NCBI GenBank assembly: GCA_030630585.1
Contig: DAOVMU010000037.1
Span: 1 to 10,231, forward strand
Reading direction: 5' to 3'
Source of the DNA: Candidatus Bathyarchaeota archaeon
GTDB taxonomy: Archaea > Thermoproteota > Bathyarchaeia > Bathyarchaeales > Bathycorpusculaceae
DNA: 10,231 nucleotides
Shown: piece after piece, positions 1 to 5,710 of the stretch
How positions within the stretch are numbered: position 1 is the first letter of the stretch
How the letters are laid out: each line of letters starts with the position of its first letter
Notes under the pieces: model-generated
Seen by the model: the letters and a program-made list of their open reading frames with translations, nothing else
Database searches by the model: none
What the model was told of the DNA's origin: nothing
Program-made: the position numbers and the translations under genes

Positions 1-160
1 AGAATGCTTCATTGGCACTTGCTGGATGGACGTTTCGTTTCTGCTCCGTAGCCAAGGTTCTCACCTTACATCCTTGTGGATGTTGCAATTCTACATGTGG
101 GGCGGAGTTTCCTCAAGCCTGTTTGAGGCTCGAAAGCCACACACCAACTCGCCAGCCCAA
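1..160 (-). ncRNA. rnpB: RNase P RNA, 5' part (runs off left edge)
   Basis: Catalytic RNA of ribonuclease P, which removes 5' leaders from pre-tRNAs. Read on the minus strand, the RNA starts near 158-160 with GGGCTGGCG. It then forms a clear P3-like hairpin (AGCCT-CAAAC-AGGCT, about 119-133) followed by the conserved CR I block GAGGAAACTCCGCCC (99-114). A segment with ATTGCAAC (CR II/III-like) follows, then two stacked hairpins, ACATCC/GGATGT and AAGGT-GAGA-ACCTT with a GNRA loop. The CR IV core CAGAAACGAAACG lies at 31-43. The spacing and order CR I, P10-P12 hairpins, CR IV match archaeal type A RNase P RNA. The 3' part, including the P1 and P4 3' strands, lies beyond the left edge. There is no protein gene here; the short open frame across it on the plus strand is spurious. 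It is divergent from the kinase gene. Confidence 0.9.
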
Positions 161-180
161 ATATAATAGTGTGATGGATA

Positions 181-194
181 GCAATAAAAATTTT
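181..194 (-). promoter_or_regulatory. Probable TATA box of rnpB
   Basis: On the minus strand the A/T-rich element AAAATTTTTATTGC has its TATA-like core (TTTTTATT, about 183-190) about 26 nt upstream of the inferred RNA 5' end near 160. That is the normal archaeal distance. Placement rests on spacing and composition only. Confidence 0.5.
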
Positions 195-198
195 GGAA

Positions 199-241
199 GC
201 TTTATTTTGCTGTTTACATACTTGTACGTGTGGATGGGTGA
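199..241 (+). promoter_or_regulatory. Promoter and SD of the AK6-like kinase
   Basis: A TATA-like TTTATTTT at 201-208 would place transcription start near 230, giving a short leader that contains the SD element GGTGA (237-241), 3 nt before the ATG at 245. GGTGA is complementary to the archaeal 16S 3' end. The TATA call is by spacing; the SD is clear. Confidence 0.5.
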
Positions 242-244
242 GCT

Positions 245-832
245 ATGTCTAAGCGTGTTGTCTTGGTGATTGGAACGCCTTGCGTCGGGAAAACCTCGAT
301 TTCACGCTTACTTACTTCCAAACTTGGCGCCTTCTATGTAAATCTGACAGATCTGGCTTTGAGTGAGAACTTGGTTCTGGGCAAAGATGAGGAGAGAACC
401 TCTGTAATTGTTGATGAAAATCGTATGCGCCATAGAATTCGTGCAATCGTTAAAAATTGTGATAAAGGCGACATCGTTATTGATGGGCACTATGCTGTCA
501 GAGTTGTTCCTGATGAGCTTACAACCTGTGTTTTTGTTTTGAGACGTGATCCTGTTGAATTGCGAAAGTTTATGGCGCATTGCAATTTTTATGGGCGTAA
601 GCTTTGGGAGAATTTGGCTTCTGAGATTTTGGATGTTTGTTTATGCGAGGCATTAAGTGTTTGTGAAAAGGAAAAAGTTTGTGAGTTAGATGTTTCAGGT
701 AGAAATGTGGAAGAAATAGTCTGCGAGGTTTTGGGTGTCTTGAATGGTTCAAAGGAATGTCACGTCGGTGTTGTCGATTGGCTGGGCAAGCTGGAAAGTG
801 AAGGCTTGCTGGAAGAGTTTTTAAGAGTTTAG
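245..832 (+). CDS. AK6/Fap7-like adenylate kinase family protein
   Basis: P-loop NMP kinase-like protein of 195 residues, the usual size for the AK6/Fap7 (COG1936) family. Family members have adenylate kinase/ATPase activity and act in maturation of the small ribosomal subunit. Visible features are a Walker A loop GTPCVGKTS at residues 10-18, a strand followed by DGHY at 80-83 (the equivalent of the conserved IDGHY/H motif), and VFVLRRDP at 96-103 leading into a short LID-like basic helix with the Asn-Leu-Ala-Ser-Glu-Ile pattern near 123-128. The Walker A has Cys-Val where most relatives have Gly-Thr. The start is supported by GGTGA just upstream. The C-terminus (VDWLGKLESEGLLEEFL) fits the family. 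It is divergent from rnpB and convergent with the downstream gene, with only 8 bp between stops. Cytosolic. Family assignment is fairly sure; the ribosome-maturation role is inferred from homologs. Confidence 0.85.
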   Translation: MSKRVVLVIGTPCVGKTSISRLLTSKLGAFYVNLTDLALSENLVLGKDEERTSVIVDENRMRHRIRAIVKNCDKGDIVIDGHYAVRVVPDELTTCVFVLRRDPVELRKFMAHCNFYGRKLWENLASEILDVCLCEALSVCEKEKVCELDVSGRNVEEIVCEVLGVLNGSKECHVGVVDWLGKLESEGLLEEFLRV

Positions 833-840
833 TTATGGTT

Positions 841-1209
841 TTATCGTAGGCCTAGGGATATTCGTCGTTTCGTCAGTAGTGTTATTTTGCGTCTGTTTGC
901 ATAAGACTTTGCGTGGCCACTGAATTTATCGCCGATTATTATTGGATTTTTTAAACTTACGTCTTCTGAAGCCTTGTCAAGGTTTATTAAAACATTGACA
1001 CCTATGGTTCTGTTCCAGTCCCTAATCCAAACTCCTTGAATCAAATGTTCCTTCTGAACTATTAAATCGAATTTTCTTGATAATCCGCTGTAACCTTCCA
1101 GTGTCGTCATGTCCCGTTTGATCTTGTATCCTTTCTTCTTGAAGTATCGTGTAGCCAACTGACCTAGGTTCAACCGTGACTTACTCTTCGCTTTTTCTCC
1201 ACTGTTCAT
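841..1209 (-). CDS. Mrr-like restriction-endonuclease-fold protein, active site altered
   Basis: A 122-residue basic protein whose layout resembles small Mrr/PD-(D/E)XK nuclease-fold proteins. It has an N-terminal helix (LGQLATRYFKKKGY, 15-28), a strand with the first acidic residue in KFDLIV (Asp48), then GVWIRDWNRTIGVNV (59-73) and a final beta-alpha unit around NPIIIG and ITLLTK. In active relatives the segment at 60-65 reads like VECKDW, with Glu-x-Lys as catalytic residues. Here those positions are Trp61 and Arg63, so the ExK half of the site appears lost. It may be a DNA-binding or structural derivative. The start at 1209 has a good SD (GAGGAG, 1215-1220 on the complement). It is divergent from the zinc-ribbon gene, 36 bp away, and convergent with the kinase. 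The fold call is from pattern recognition; the substrate and role are unknown. Confidence 0.6.
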   Translation of the reverse strand: MNSGEKAKSKSRLNLGQLATRYFKKKGYKIKRDMTTLEGYSGLSRKFDLIVQKEHLIQGVWIRDWNRTIGVNVLINLDKASEDVSLKNPIIIGDKFSGHAKSYANRRKITLLTKRRISLGLR

Positions 1210-1214
1210 TTAGT

Positions 1215-1220
1215 CTCCTC
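1215..1220 (-). promoter_or_regulatory. SD of the Mrr-like gene
   Basis: On the minus strand GAGGAG lies 5 nt upstream of the ATG at 1209. It fixes that start in the short 36-bp divergent spacer. No convincing TATA box is visible for either divergent gene. Confidence 0.7.
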
Positions 1221-1245
1221 TTGCACTAAGGTTATCTACTGGATT

Positions 1246-1482
1246 GTGGAAAAGGTTTTCGGATGTGTGAAATCTGTGGCGTCCTTTGTGATAGTTGTTT
1301 GTGGGAAATGTGGTGGCTTGTTGGCAGCAAAAGTCGAACAGAAAACAAGAACCTGCCCTTATTGCGGGTCCAAAATGTTTTTGGAGAAGTCTAAACATGT
1401 TGCTGTTGCCAATGATGCGCGTGAAGCCTCTGCAACATTAAAAATGTTGAAGACGAAGGCAGCGGAAAAGCAGAAAAGGTAG
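1246..1482 (+). CDS. Small zinc-ribbon protein, DUF1922-like
   Basis: A short protein with one four-cysteine zinc ribbon: CGKCG then TCPYCG (Cys19, Cys22, Cys37, Cys40 when counted from the GTG at 1246). Between the cysteine pairs is a GGLLAAKVEQKTRT segment. A tail rich in Ala and Lys follows, with an alternating EASATLKMLK helix. Cys-x2-Cys, KTR(T/K)CPYCG and a following (A)xxAxEAS helix are the layout of DUF1922-type archaeal zinc ribbons; the function of that family is not established. The first codon is uncertain: in-frame GTG codons lie at 1246, 1267, 1276 and 1288, none with a strong SD. Relatives normally begin only a few residues before the first Cys pair, so 1276 or 1288 is quite possible. 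It precedes the metal operon by 83 bp but has no visible tie to it. Confidence 0.7.
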   Translation: MEKVFGCVKSVASFVIVVCGKCGGLLAAKVEQKTRTCPYCGSKMFLEKSKHVAVANDAREASATLKMLKTKAAEKQKR

Positions 1483-1521
1483 TTGTTGCGGATAATCACA
1501 TTTCGGATTTTGCAAAGCAAG

Positions 1522-1559
1522 TTTAGGGTTAACCAAACATTTTTAAGGAATACCTAAAT
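1522..1559 (+). promoter_or_regulatory. Twin DtxR-type operators on the TATA box of the metal operon
   Basis: Two imperfect inverted repeats lie directly upstream of the repressor gene. The first, TTTAGGGTTAACCAAA (1522-1537), has the perfect core GGTTAACC centred at 1530.5. The second, TTAAGGAATACCTAAA (1543-1558), pairs TT, AGG and AT with AT, CCT and AA around 1550.5. The centres are 20 bp apart, about two helical turns, so two dimers would sit on similar faces. Both resemble the TTAGG...CCTAA half-sites of DtxR/MntR/IdeR-type regulators. The TATA element TTTTTAA (1540-1546) lies between and partly under the second repeat. Bound repressor would block TBP, which suggests autoregulation of the three-gene operon. 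The repeats are seen; the binding is inferred. Confidence 0.65.
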
Positions 1560-1565
1560 CTTATC

Positions 1566-2024
1566 ATGTGGCGATGCTCTTTGAGTGTCAAGATAAGTCT
1601 AACTCTGAAAGAGGGCAAATACTTAACGTTTATGTATAGAAGGCAAGTTGAGGAAGATAAGAGAGCCACAACGACAACTTTAGCGAAATCGTTCAAAGTT
1701 AACCCAGCAACCGTAACAGAAACTCTTCAAAAACTCGCCAAGAAAAAATTGGTTGATTACACGCGGTATTACGGAGCTAAACTTACCGAAAGGGGAATAA
1801 TTGAAGCTCAGAAGTTATTAAGGAAACATCGAATTTTAGAAGTTTTGTTTGTGAAACTTTTAAATTTTGACGCTGAAAGTGCATGTGAAGAAGCCGCCAA
1901 AATAGACCACTATTGTTCTGTAGACTTAATCAATGCTATTTGTCAAACTTATGAGCATCCCGACACATGTCCATGTAGCAAGAAAATCTTCAGAGACCCA
2001 ACATGCATCAAGGGATGGTGCTAA
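1566..2024 (+). CDS. DtxR-family metal-dependent repressor, cysteine-rich
   Basis: Winged-helix transcription repressor of 152 residues with the DtxR/MntR two-domain layout. The HTH covers about 34-62 (TTLAKSFKVNPATVTETLQKL) and the wing about 63-76. The metal and dimerisation domain follows, with His88 and Glu92 in RKHRILE, then CEEAAKIDH (107-115) and HPDTCPC (131-137). By alignment from memory with DtxR, His79 corresponds to His88, Glu83 to Glu92, His98 to Cys107, Cys102 to Ala111, Glu105 to Asp114 and His106 to His115. The metal site is therefore family-like but altered. There is no SH3 domain, and the tail carries extra cysteines (135, 137, 147, 152). The gene heads an operon with a small TM protein and a ZIP transporter. 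The TATA spacing implies an almost leaderless mRNA beginning near 1566-1570; TTG at 1581 is an alternative start. The metal sensed (Zn, Fe or Mn) cannot be read from the sequence. Confidence 0.85.
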   Translation: MWRCSLSVKISLTLKEGKYLTFMYRRQVEEDKRATTTTLAKSFKVNPATVTETLQKLAKKKLVDYTRYYGAKLTERGIIEAQKLLRKHRILEVLFVKLLNFDAESACEEAAKIDHYCSVDLINAICQTYEHPDTCPCSKKIFRDPTCIKGWC

Positions 2025-2197
2025 TGTCTGCAGAGACTTTTAAAACAATTTTGGGTTCCTTCGTTGAAACAGTCAAAATAATCGCAATGATTGTTGTGCT
2101 GATGGTTGTGATTAAGTTTTCAGAGTTAAAATATAAGAATAAAATTAGGGAAAAAATTACTGCAGAACTGTATGAATTAGAAAAGAAGAATAAGTGA
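2024..2197 (+). CDS. Small single-TM protein of the metal operon
   Basis: A 57-residue protein starting at the ATG that overlaps the repressor stop codon (TAATG), which suggests translational coupling. An in-frame ATG at 2003 lies inside the repressor gene and is less likely. It has a short N-terminal amphipathic stretch, one hydrophobic span (IIAMIVVLMVVIKF, about 19-32) and a charged lysine-rich C-terminal helix ending EKKNK. There is no signal peptide cleavage site. The family is not recognised with confidence. The pattern (TVKI..., hydrophobic span, E.KY..KIREKI) recalls the extreme N-terminus of putative 10-TM heavy-metal exporters (ArsP_2/DUF2899 type), so it could be a truncated remnant of such a gene or an independent accessory subunit of the ZIP transporter. 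Its position between a metal repressor and a metal transporter implies a membrane role in metal handling. Confidence 0.6.
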   Translation: MSAETFKTILGSFVETVKIIAMIVVLMVVIKFSELKYKNKIREKITAELYELEKKNK

Positions 2198-2208
2198 AGG
2201 AATCTTAA

Positions 2209-2961
2209 ATGAGCATTTTGACTTGGATAATTGGAACTACCTTTATAATTAGTCTAATCGCTTTTGTTGGAGCCTTAACTCTATTTTTAAAAGAAAAACT
2301 ACTAAATAAAATTCTACTGGTTTTGATAGCCTTTTCAGCAGGAGCATTGATTGGAGGAGCATTTTTGCATTTGATGCCCGAAGCAATTATCGAAGTTGGT
2401 ATCGATGAAGCATCTGTTTTGAACGTTTTTTTGTATTTTCTTCTCGGCTTTTGTGTTTTCTTTATCTTAGAGCAATTGATTAGATGGCATCATCATCACA
2501 CTACCACTCATCCCGAAATAATGCCCTTTTCCTATCTGATTTTAATCAGCGATGGGATACATAATTTTATCGATGGTCTGGTAATGGCGGCTTCATTTAT
2601 GGTCAGTTTTCCTATGGGGATTGTTACTGCCTTGGCCATAGCTTTACACGAAATCCCTCAAGAGATTGGAGATTTTGGAGTTTTAGTTTATGGTGGGTTC
2701 AAAAGGGACAAAGCGCTGATTTTGAATTATATATCGGCTACAACCGTAGTTTTTGGAGGAATTGCAGGTTACCTACTTTATGCTTGGATGGGAAAGTCAA
2801 TTGTTTTTCTTTTGCCTTTTGCAGCAGGAAATTTTATTTATATTGCTAGTACAGACCTAATTCCTGAGATTAGGTATAAAGAAAGTTTAAAAAAATCATT
2901 AATACGGTTTTGCATATTTTTAACGGGTATAGGACTTATGTTAGCAGTTAAATTATTTTGA
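2209..2961 (+). CDS. ZIP-family metal transporter
   Basis: A 250-residue integral membrane protein with about eight hydrophobic spans, the length typical of prokaryotic ZIP proteins (ZupT-like, importing Zn2+, Fe2+ or Mn2+). The diagnostic metal-transport motifs are present: HNFIDG (118-123) in TM4 and HEIPQE (147-152) in TM5, which supply the binuclear metal site. ISDGIHNFIDG and ALHEIPQEIGDF match the ZIP signature closely. A cytosolic histidine loop between TM3 and TM4 (WHHHHTTTH, 93-101) is a likely metal-sensing or metal-buffering loop. AAGNFIYIASTDLIPE (205-220) is the conserved late-helix motif. The ATG at 2209 has GAAGGA about 8 nt upstream. It is the third gene of the repressor operon, so it is probably repressed when its metal is plentiful. 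Substrate is undetermined; family is sure. Confidence 0.93.
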   Translation: MSILTWIIGTTFIISLIAFVGALTLFLKEKLLNKILLVLIAFSAGALIGGAFLHLMPEAIIEVGIDEASVLNVFLYFLLGFCVFFILEQLIRWHHHHTTTHPEIMPFSYLILISDGIHNFIDGLVMAASFMVSFPMGIVTALAIALHEIPQEIGDFGVLVYGGFKRDKALILNYISATTVVFGGIAGYLLYAWMGKSIVFLLPFAAGNFIYIASTDLIPEIRYKESLKKSLIRFCIFLTGIGLMLAVKLF

Positions 2962-2969
2962 TGCGTTCA

Positions 2970-3115
2970 CTAGAGCATCTTCAGTTGCTGAAGCATCTCG
3001 CACGTTTTACATATTTCTCCCGTTGTAGACTTTCCCCATTTGACCATTCCTTTGACTCTTCCTTTCTGATCATTTTTTCTATTGCTGGCCTGATGTTCTC
3101 TATTGACTTGTATTA
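2970..3115 (-). pseudogene. Relic of an NcsA/TtuA-type tRNA thiolase C-terminus (possible)
   Basis: On the minus strand a frame ending at the stop 2970-2972 reads GKSTTGEICKTCEMLQQLK near its end. This closely resembles the C-terminal zinc finger of Ncs6/TtuA tRNA thiouridylases (C-x2-CGxPTSGE-x-C-x2-C-x-LL). The second cysteine pair is kept (codons 3009-3011 and 3000-3002), while the first pair appears as Met and Trp in MVKWGKS. Just upstream, about 3055-3115, a different frame gives the protein-like IRPAIEKMIRKEESK, suggesting a frameshift. No intact upstream part exists: the rest overlaps the plus-strand nucleotidyltransferase start. If real, this is a decayed gene end. The assignment rests on about 15 residues and is tentative. 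The 212-bp gap between the ZIP gene and the next gene otherwise holds only the downstream promoter. Confidence 0.35.
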
Positions 3116-3173
3116 GTTTCTGGAAACTACTAAATTGAACCGAATACAATAGTCTTTTGAAAGAGGCAAAATC

Positions 3174-3884
3174 ATGGTGAAAAAACCTTGGAGACGTTTG
3201 GAAATCGAAGAAGTTATCTACAATGCTGATCATTGGGCTTTGCTCAAAAGGCTTAGACTTGAAGCCTTGCAAATAATGGAAGCTTTCGAGTTTTTTCACT
3301 TAGATACTATTGTGCATGGTAGCATTGCAAGGGGAGATGTTACTCAAAGGAGCGACGTAGACATTTTCATACCTTATAAAGTGTCGTCTTTTATTGTTGA
3401 AACAGCCTTGGAAAAGGTCGGTATACCTGTTAACAGGCGTTTGGTTGTGCAAGCTACGCCAACCTACGCAATGAAGGCATATGTAGAGATAGGTGAAAAT
3501 ACGAGTGTTTCGTTCCCGTTAATGAAGATGCGTAAGGTTGAAAGGGAATTTTACGAGTTTGGCGGCGGAATTTCAATCAAAAATCTAAGGGATGACTTGC
3601 GAGTTCCCGGTGTAGATAAACGGTTGATGCTGATTGAGCCTATTGAGAATGGGCATAGAGAAAGCGCGATTGTTGGACTTGAGGGACACGTTGGCAAACT
3701 GCTTGGAATATCTGTTGAAACAGTTTTAGACCGTGTTCACGCTCTTTTGAGAAGGGATGAGGTTGGCAGAACAGGGGTCTTTATAGAAAGAGAACTGTCT
3801 ACAGATGAGACTTTTGAGATGGCTTTGAAAAGGTTTGCAGACCAGAATCCGGCTGTTCGCAGGCGATTAACCAGTTTATCTTGA
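3174..3884 (+). CDS. Predicted nucleotidyltransferase (Pol beta superfamily)
   Basis: A 236-residue archaeal protein with the minimal nucleotidyltransferase signature GSIARGD (49-55) followed by SDVDIFI (60-66), giving Gly-Ser at 49-50 and the catalytic Asp61-x-Asp63 pair. A long alpha/beta domain follows that resembles the archaeal 'predicted nucleotidyltransferase' group (COG1665). The C-terminal half includes a conserved-looking IEPIENGHRESAIVG segment (154-168) and a likely helix-turn-helix-like stretch around LLGISVETVLDRVHALLRR. The acceptor and the nucleotide are unknown; such proteins modify RNA, protein or small molecules. The start has GAGG about 9 nt upstream of the ATG (3162-3165). 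It is convergent with tbp, with 16 bp between stop codons. It may be transcribed alone; it is not visibly coupled to the ZIP operon 212 bp upstream. Confidence 0.82.
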   Translation: MVKKPWRRLEIEEVIYNADHWALLKRLRLEALQIMEAFEFFHLDTIVHGSIARGDVTQRSDVDIFIPYKVSSFIVETALEKVGIPVNRRLVVQATPTYAMKAYVEIGENTSVSFPLMKMRKVEREFYEFGGGISIKNLRDDLRVPGVDKRLMLIEPIENGHRESAIVGLEGHVGKLLGISVETVLDRVHALLRRDEVGRTGVFIERELSTDETFEMALKRFADQNPAVRRRLTSLS

Positions 3885-3902
3885 GCTTTTTGCTCTGCTT
3901 TT
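3883..3902. terminator. Small bidirectional hairpin between convergent stops
   Basis: GAGC-TTTTT-GCTC (3883-3895) is followed by TGCTTTT, so a 4-bp hairpin with a T-rich tail faces the plus-strand gene. The stem overlaps the nucleotidyltransferase stop codon. Archaea terminate mainly at T-runs, which are present on the plus strand. The stem is short, so confidence is limited. Confidence 0.35.
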
Positions 3903-4464
3903 ATGGATAGATAATGGCTTCTTTTTCTTCCAGTATTTTTCGAAGTTTATTTGTAGCATCATAGACCTGTTGTTCTTTTTTTGCGCCTACACACACTAGT
4001 TTTCCAGCTGCGAATATGAGAAACACTACTCTTGGGTCATCCATCCTGTAGACTGCTCCTGGAAACTGTTCAGGTTCATACATCACTTTTTTAAGCTTGT
4101 AGACAACGCTTTCCAAGTCTATTTCTCCACCTAATTCCCCAGATGCAACAATGTTTTGAATGTGAACCACTATCTTGTTTGAGACTCGTAGTATCCCATG
4201 TTTTTTCAGTTGTCTCGCCACCTTGTTCACTGCCTGCCTTGCTAATTTCTCTGACTTCGCTCCTGTGCAAACCAGTTTTCCAGTTGTAAATATTAAAGTA
4301 GCTGTTTTCGGCTTTTTCAGTCGGAAGACGAGTCCTGGAAACACTTTGGGACGATATTCTACGTGTGGAAACTTTTCAACTATCAAGTCCAAGTCTATGG
4401 TTTGGTTGAGTGATGCTGACGCGACTATGTTCTGAATGCACATTGAAGGTTTTCCTTTCATCAT
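3901..4464 (-). CDS. tbp: TATA-box-binding protein (TBP)
   Basis: General transcription factor that binds the promoter TATA box and recruits TFB and RNA polymerase. It has 187 residues and the hallmark two-fold repeat. Repeat 1 (about 8-95) contains IQNIVASASL, FPGLVFRLKKPKTATLIF and GKLVCTGAKS. Repeat 2 (about 100-183) contains IQNIVASGEL, FPGAVYRMDDPRVVFLIF and GKLVCVGAKK. The saddle-forming Phe/Val/Leu intercalating residues are present. The C-terminus stops at ...EEKEAIIYP, without the long acidic tail of many archaeal TBPs. Start choice: ATG at 4464 (a second ATG at 4461) gives the usual short MxKGKPS lead-in, and the TATA box at 4488-4495 sits about 26 nt upstream, so the mRNA is probably leaderless. 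It follows pelA on the same strand, 99 bp downstream, with its own promoter. Confidence 0.97.
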   Translation of the reverse strand: MMKGKPSMCIQNIVASASLNQTIDLDLIVEKFPHVEYRPKVFPGLVFRLKKPKTATLIFTTGKLVCTGAKSEKLARQAVNKVARQLKKHGILRVSNKIVVHIQNIVASGELGGEIDLESVVYKLKKVMYEPEQFPGAVYRMDDPRVVFLIFAAGKLVCVGAKKEQQVYDATNKLRKILEEKEAIIYP

Positions 4465-4487
4465 TCTTATTCATCCAGATTACTGAG

Positions 4488-4495
4488 AATATACT
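4488..4495 (-). promoter_or_regulatory. TATA box of tbp
   Basis: On the minus strand AGTATATT is centred about 27 nt before the ATG at 4464, which puts transcription start at or next to the first base of the start codon. No SD lies between. A second TATA-like element, GTTTAAGTATTG (about 4536-4547), could serve a longer transcript. Confidence 0.55.
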
Positions 4496-4563
4496 TACTC
4501 TGTAATTCAACACAATAACTGTTTCGATGCCTTCCACAATACTTAAACGATTACCGATGGAGA

Positions 4564-5661
4564 TCACTGCCTGATTGAGAAACGTAAGAGAGCAGCTATC
4601 CCCCCTAGGGCTACAAGTTTCACGCCGGCTTCATGCTCTGTACTCACAATCATTATTTTTCCGCCCTTCTGCTCTACAGTTTTCATCAGCTCTTCAAGAA
4701 TCAGTCTTTTCTCATCTGAGGCTTTACGCAGCATTGTGTCCGCCAAAACTATCGTTTCAACAGCCCCCAACTCAGCAACCTTTTCCACATCATCGAACCC
4801 ATAGGCGACATTAGACTCGTTTTTTCCAAGTCTCTTCAAAATTTCTTCTATCACTTTTACTTCTTCAACTATTCGCGTGTGCTTCATGGTTTTCAAGAGT
4901 ACGCCTGAGCGTAAGGCTTCGTATATTCCGGCGACACCATAATTGTTAACGCCTTTCACATCCACAACTGATTTGGCAATATCCATTGCTTCATCATTTA
5001 AGAATTTCGCAAAATCATTTTTCACAAAGCCTACACCGATAATTGCTATTGGACTGCGTGTTGCTGTCCAGACTTGACGTATACTACTCAGAGCCTTTCG
5101 GAAAAAGTCTTTTTTGGCTGCACTTCTCTTTTCAGCTTCAAGCTTGCCTGGAAGCTTTGCTCTCTCTTCCAGTTTTACTTCAACGCCATACTGTGTTGTT
5201 GTGGCAATAGCATAACCCTCGTCATCTATGGCGATTATGGTTATGGGTTTCTCCGACGTTTTGCTTGCCCTCTTCAATCTTTCAATATGATGCTGAGCCC
5301 ACTTCTTCCTCTTCACAATGGTGAGAGGCTTATTCAAAGCAATGTTAAGCGTGTGATGAGCACCAATTGGAACCGTTTCTGGGGCTTCACAAATAGTCCC
5401 ATGAACCCTGAGTCTACCTAAAAGCCTGTCCCACACAATCTTTTCAACTTTAACACCTACGAAGACTGGAATCCGCTGACCGCGTCTAGGTCTTGCATAT
5501 TTTCCGTCTGGCTTTATTTCGCGTTTCGTGCGGGCGTACACCTCATCATCCTTATAAATCATATTGTATAAATGCCATAAATCGTCAAGAGCCCCTGGTA
5601 TAACCTTCACAAAACCTTTCTTTAAGTTCATTTCTATAATTCTCAAAATCTTAACCCCCAC
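4564..5661 (-). CDS. pelA: mRNA surveillance protein Pelota (aDom34)
   Basis: Ribosome-rescue factor, the archaeal counterpart of Dom34. It binds the A site of stalled ribosomes with aEF1A and, with ABCE1, splits them; it lacks the GGQ peptide-release motif. The three domains are recognisable: an N-terminal Sm-like domain with LDDLWHLYNMI and EVYARTKREIK, a central eRF1-like domain after HHTLNIALNKPLTI, and a C-terminal domain starting near LLKTMKHTRIVEEV. The frame stays open to a TTG at 5700 and GTG at 5697, but Pelota proteins normally begin immediately before a (V/M)KIL motif. GTG at 5661 gives 365 residues, close to the usual 345-360. A TATA-like TTTTTAAT at 5699-5706 on the complement would start transcription near 5676, downstream of 5700, which supports the shorter form. 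No SD is obvious, so the exact start is uncertain. It is followed by tbp on the same strand. Confidence 0.95.
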   Translation of the reverse strand: MGVKILRIIEMNLKKGFVKVIPGALDDLWHLYNMIYKDDEVYARTKREIKPDGKYARPRRGQRIPVFVGVKVEKIVWDRLLGRLRVHGTICEAPETVPIGAHHTLNIALNKPLTIVKRKKWAQHHIERLKRASKTSEKPITIIAIDDEGYAIATTTQYGVEVKLEERAKLPGKLEAEKRSAAKKDFFRKALSSIRQVWTATRSPIAIIGVGFVKNDFAKFLNDEAMDIAKSVVDVKGVNNYGVAGIYEALRSGVLLKTMKHTRIVEEVKVIEEILKRLGKNESNVAYGFDDVEKVAELGAVETIVLADTMLRKASDEKRLILEELMKTVEQKGGKIMIVSTEHEAGVKLVALGGIAALLRFSIRQ

Positions 5662-5698
5662 TTCGCTATTGCTTAACCATTCAATATCATATTTCACC

Positions 5699-5710
5699 AA
5701 TTAAAAAGTG
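5699..5710 (-). promoter_or_regulatory. Probable TATA box of pelA
   Basis: CACTTTTTAATT on the minus strand contains TTTTTAAT, about 26 nt upstream of a transcription start near 5676 and a short leader before GTG 5661. Other A/T-rich candidates lie further upstream (for example about 5786-5796), so this is a best guess. Confidence 0.4.

Noticed and set aside
12..269. 85-codon plus-strand open frame
   Set aside because: It lies across conserved RNase P RNA blocks on the other strand and has no protein-like features.
2979..2993. CTTCAG-TTG-CTGAAG hairpin after the ZIP gene as a terminator
   Set aside because: The loop is only 3 nt, no T-run follows, and the bases lie inside the tRNA-thiolase-like relic.
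3174..3299. N-terminal extension of the minus-strand frame 2970-3299
   Set aside because: It is the shadow of the nucleotidyltransferase; only the end of that frame beyond about 3115 has independent protein similarity.
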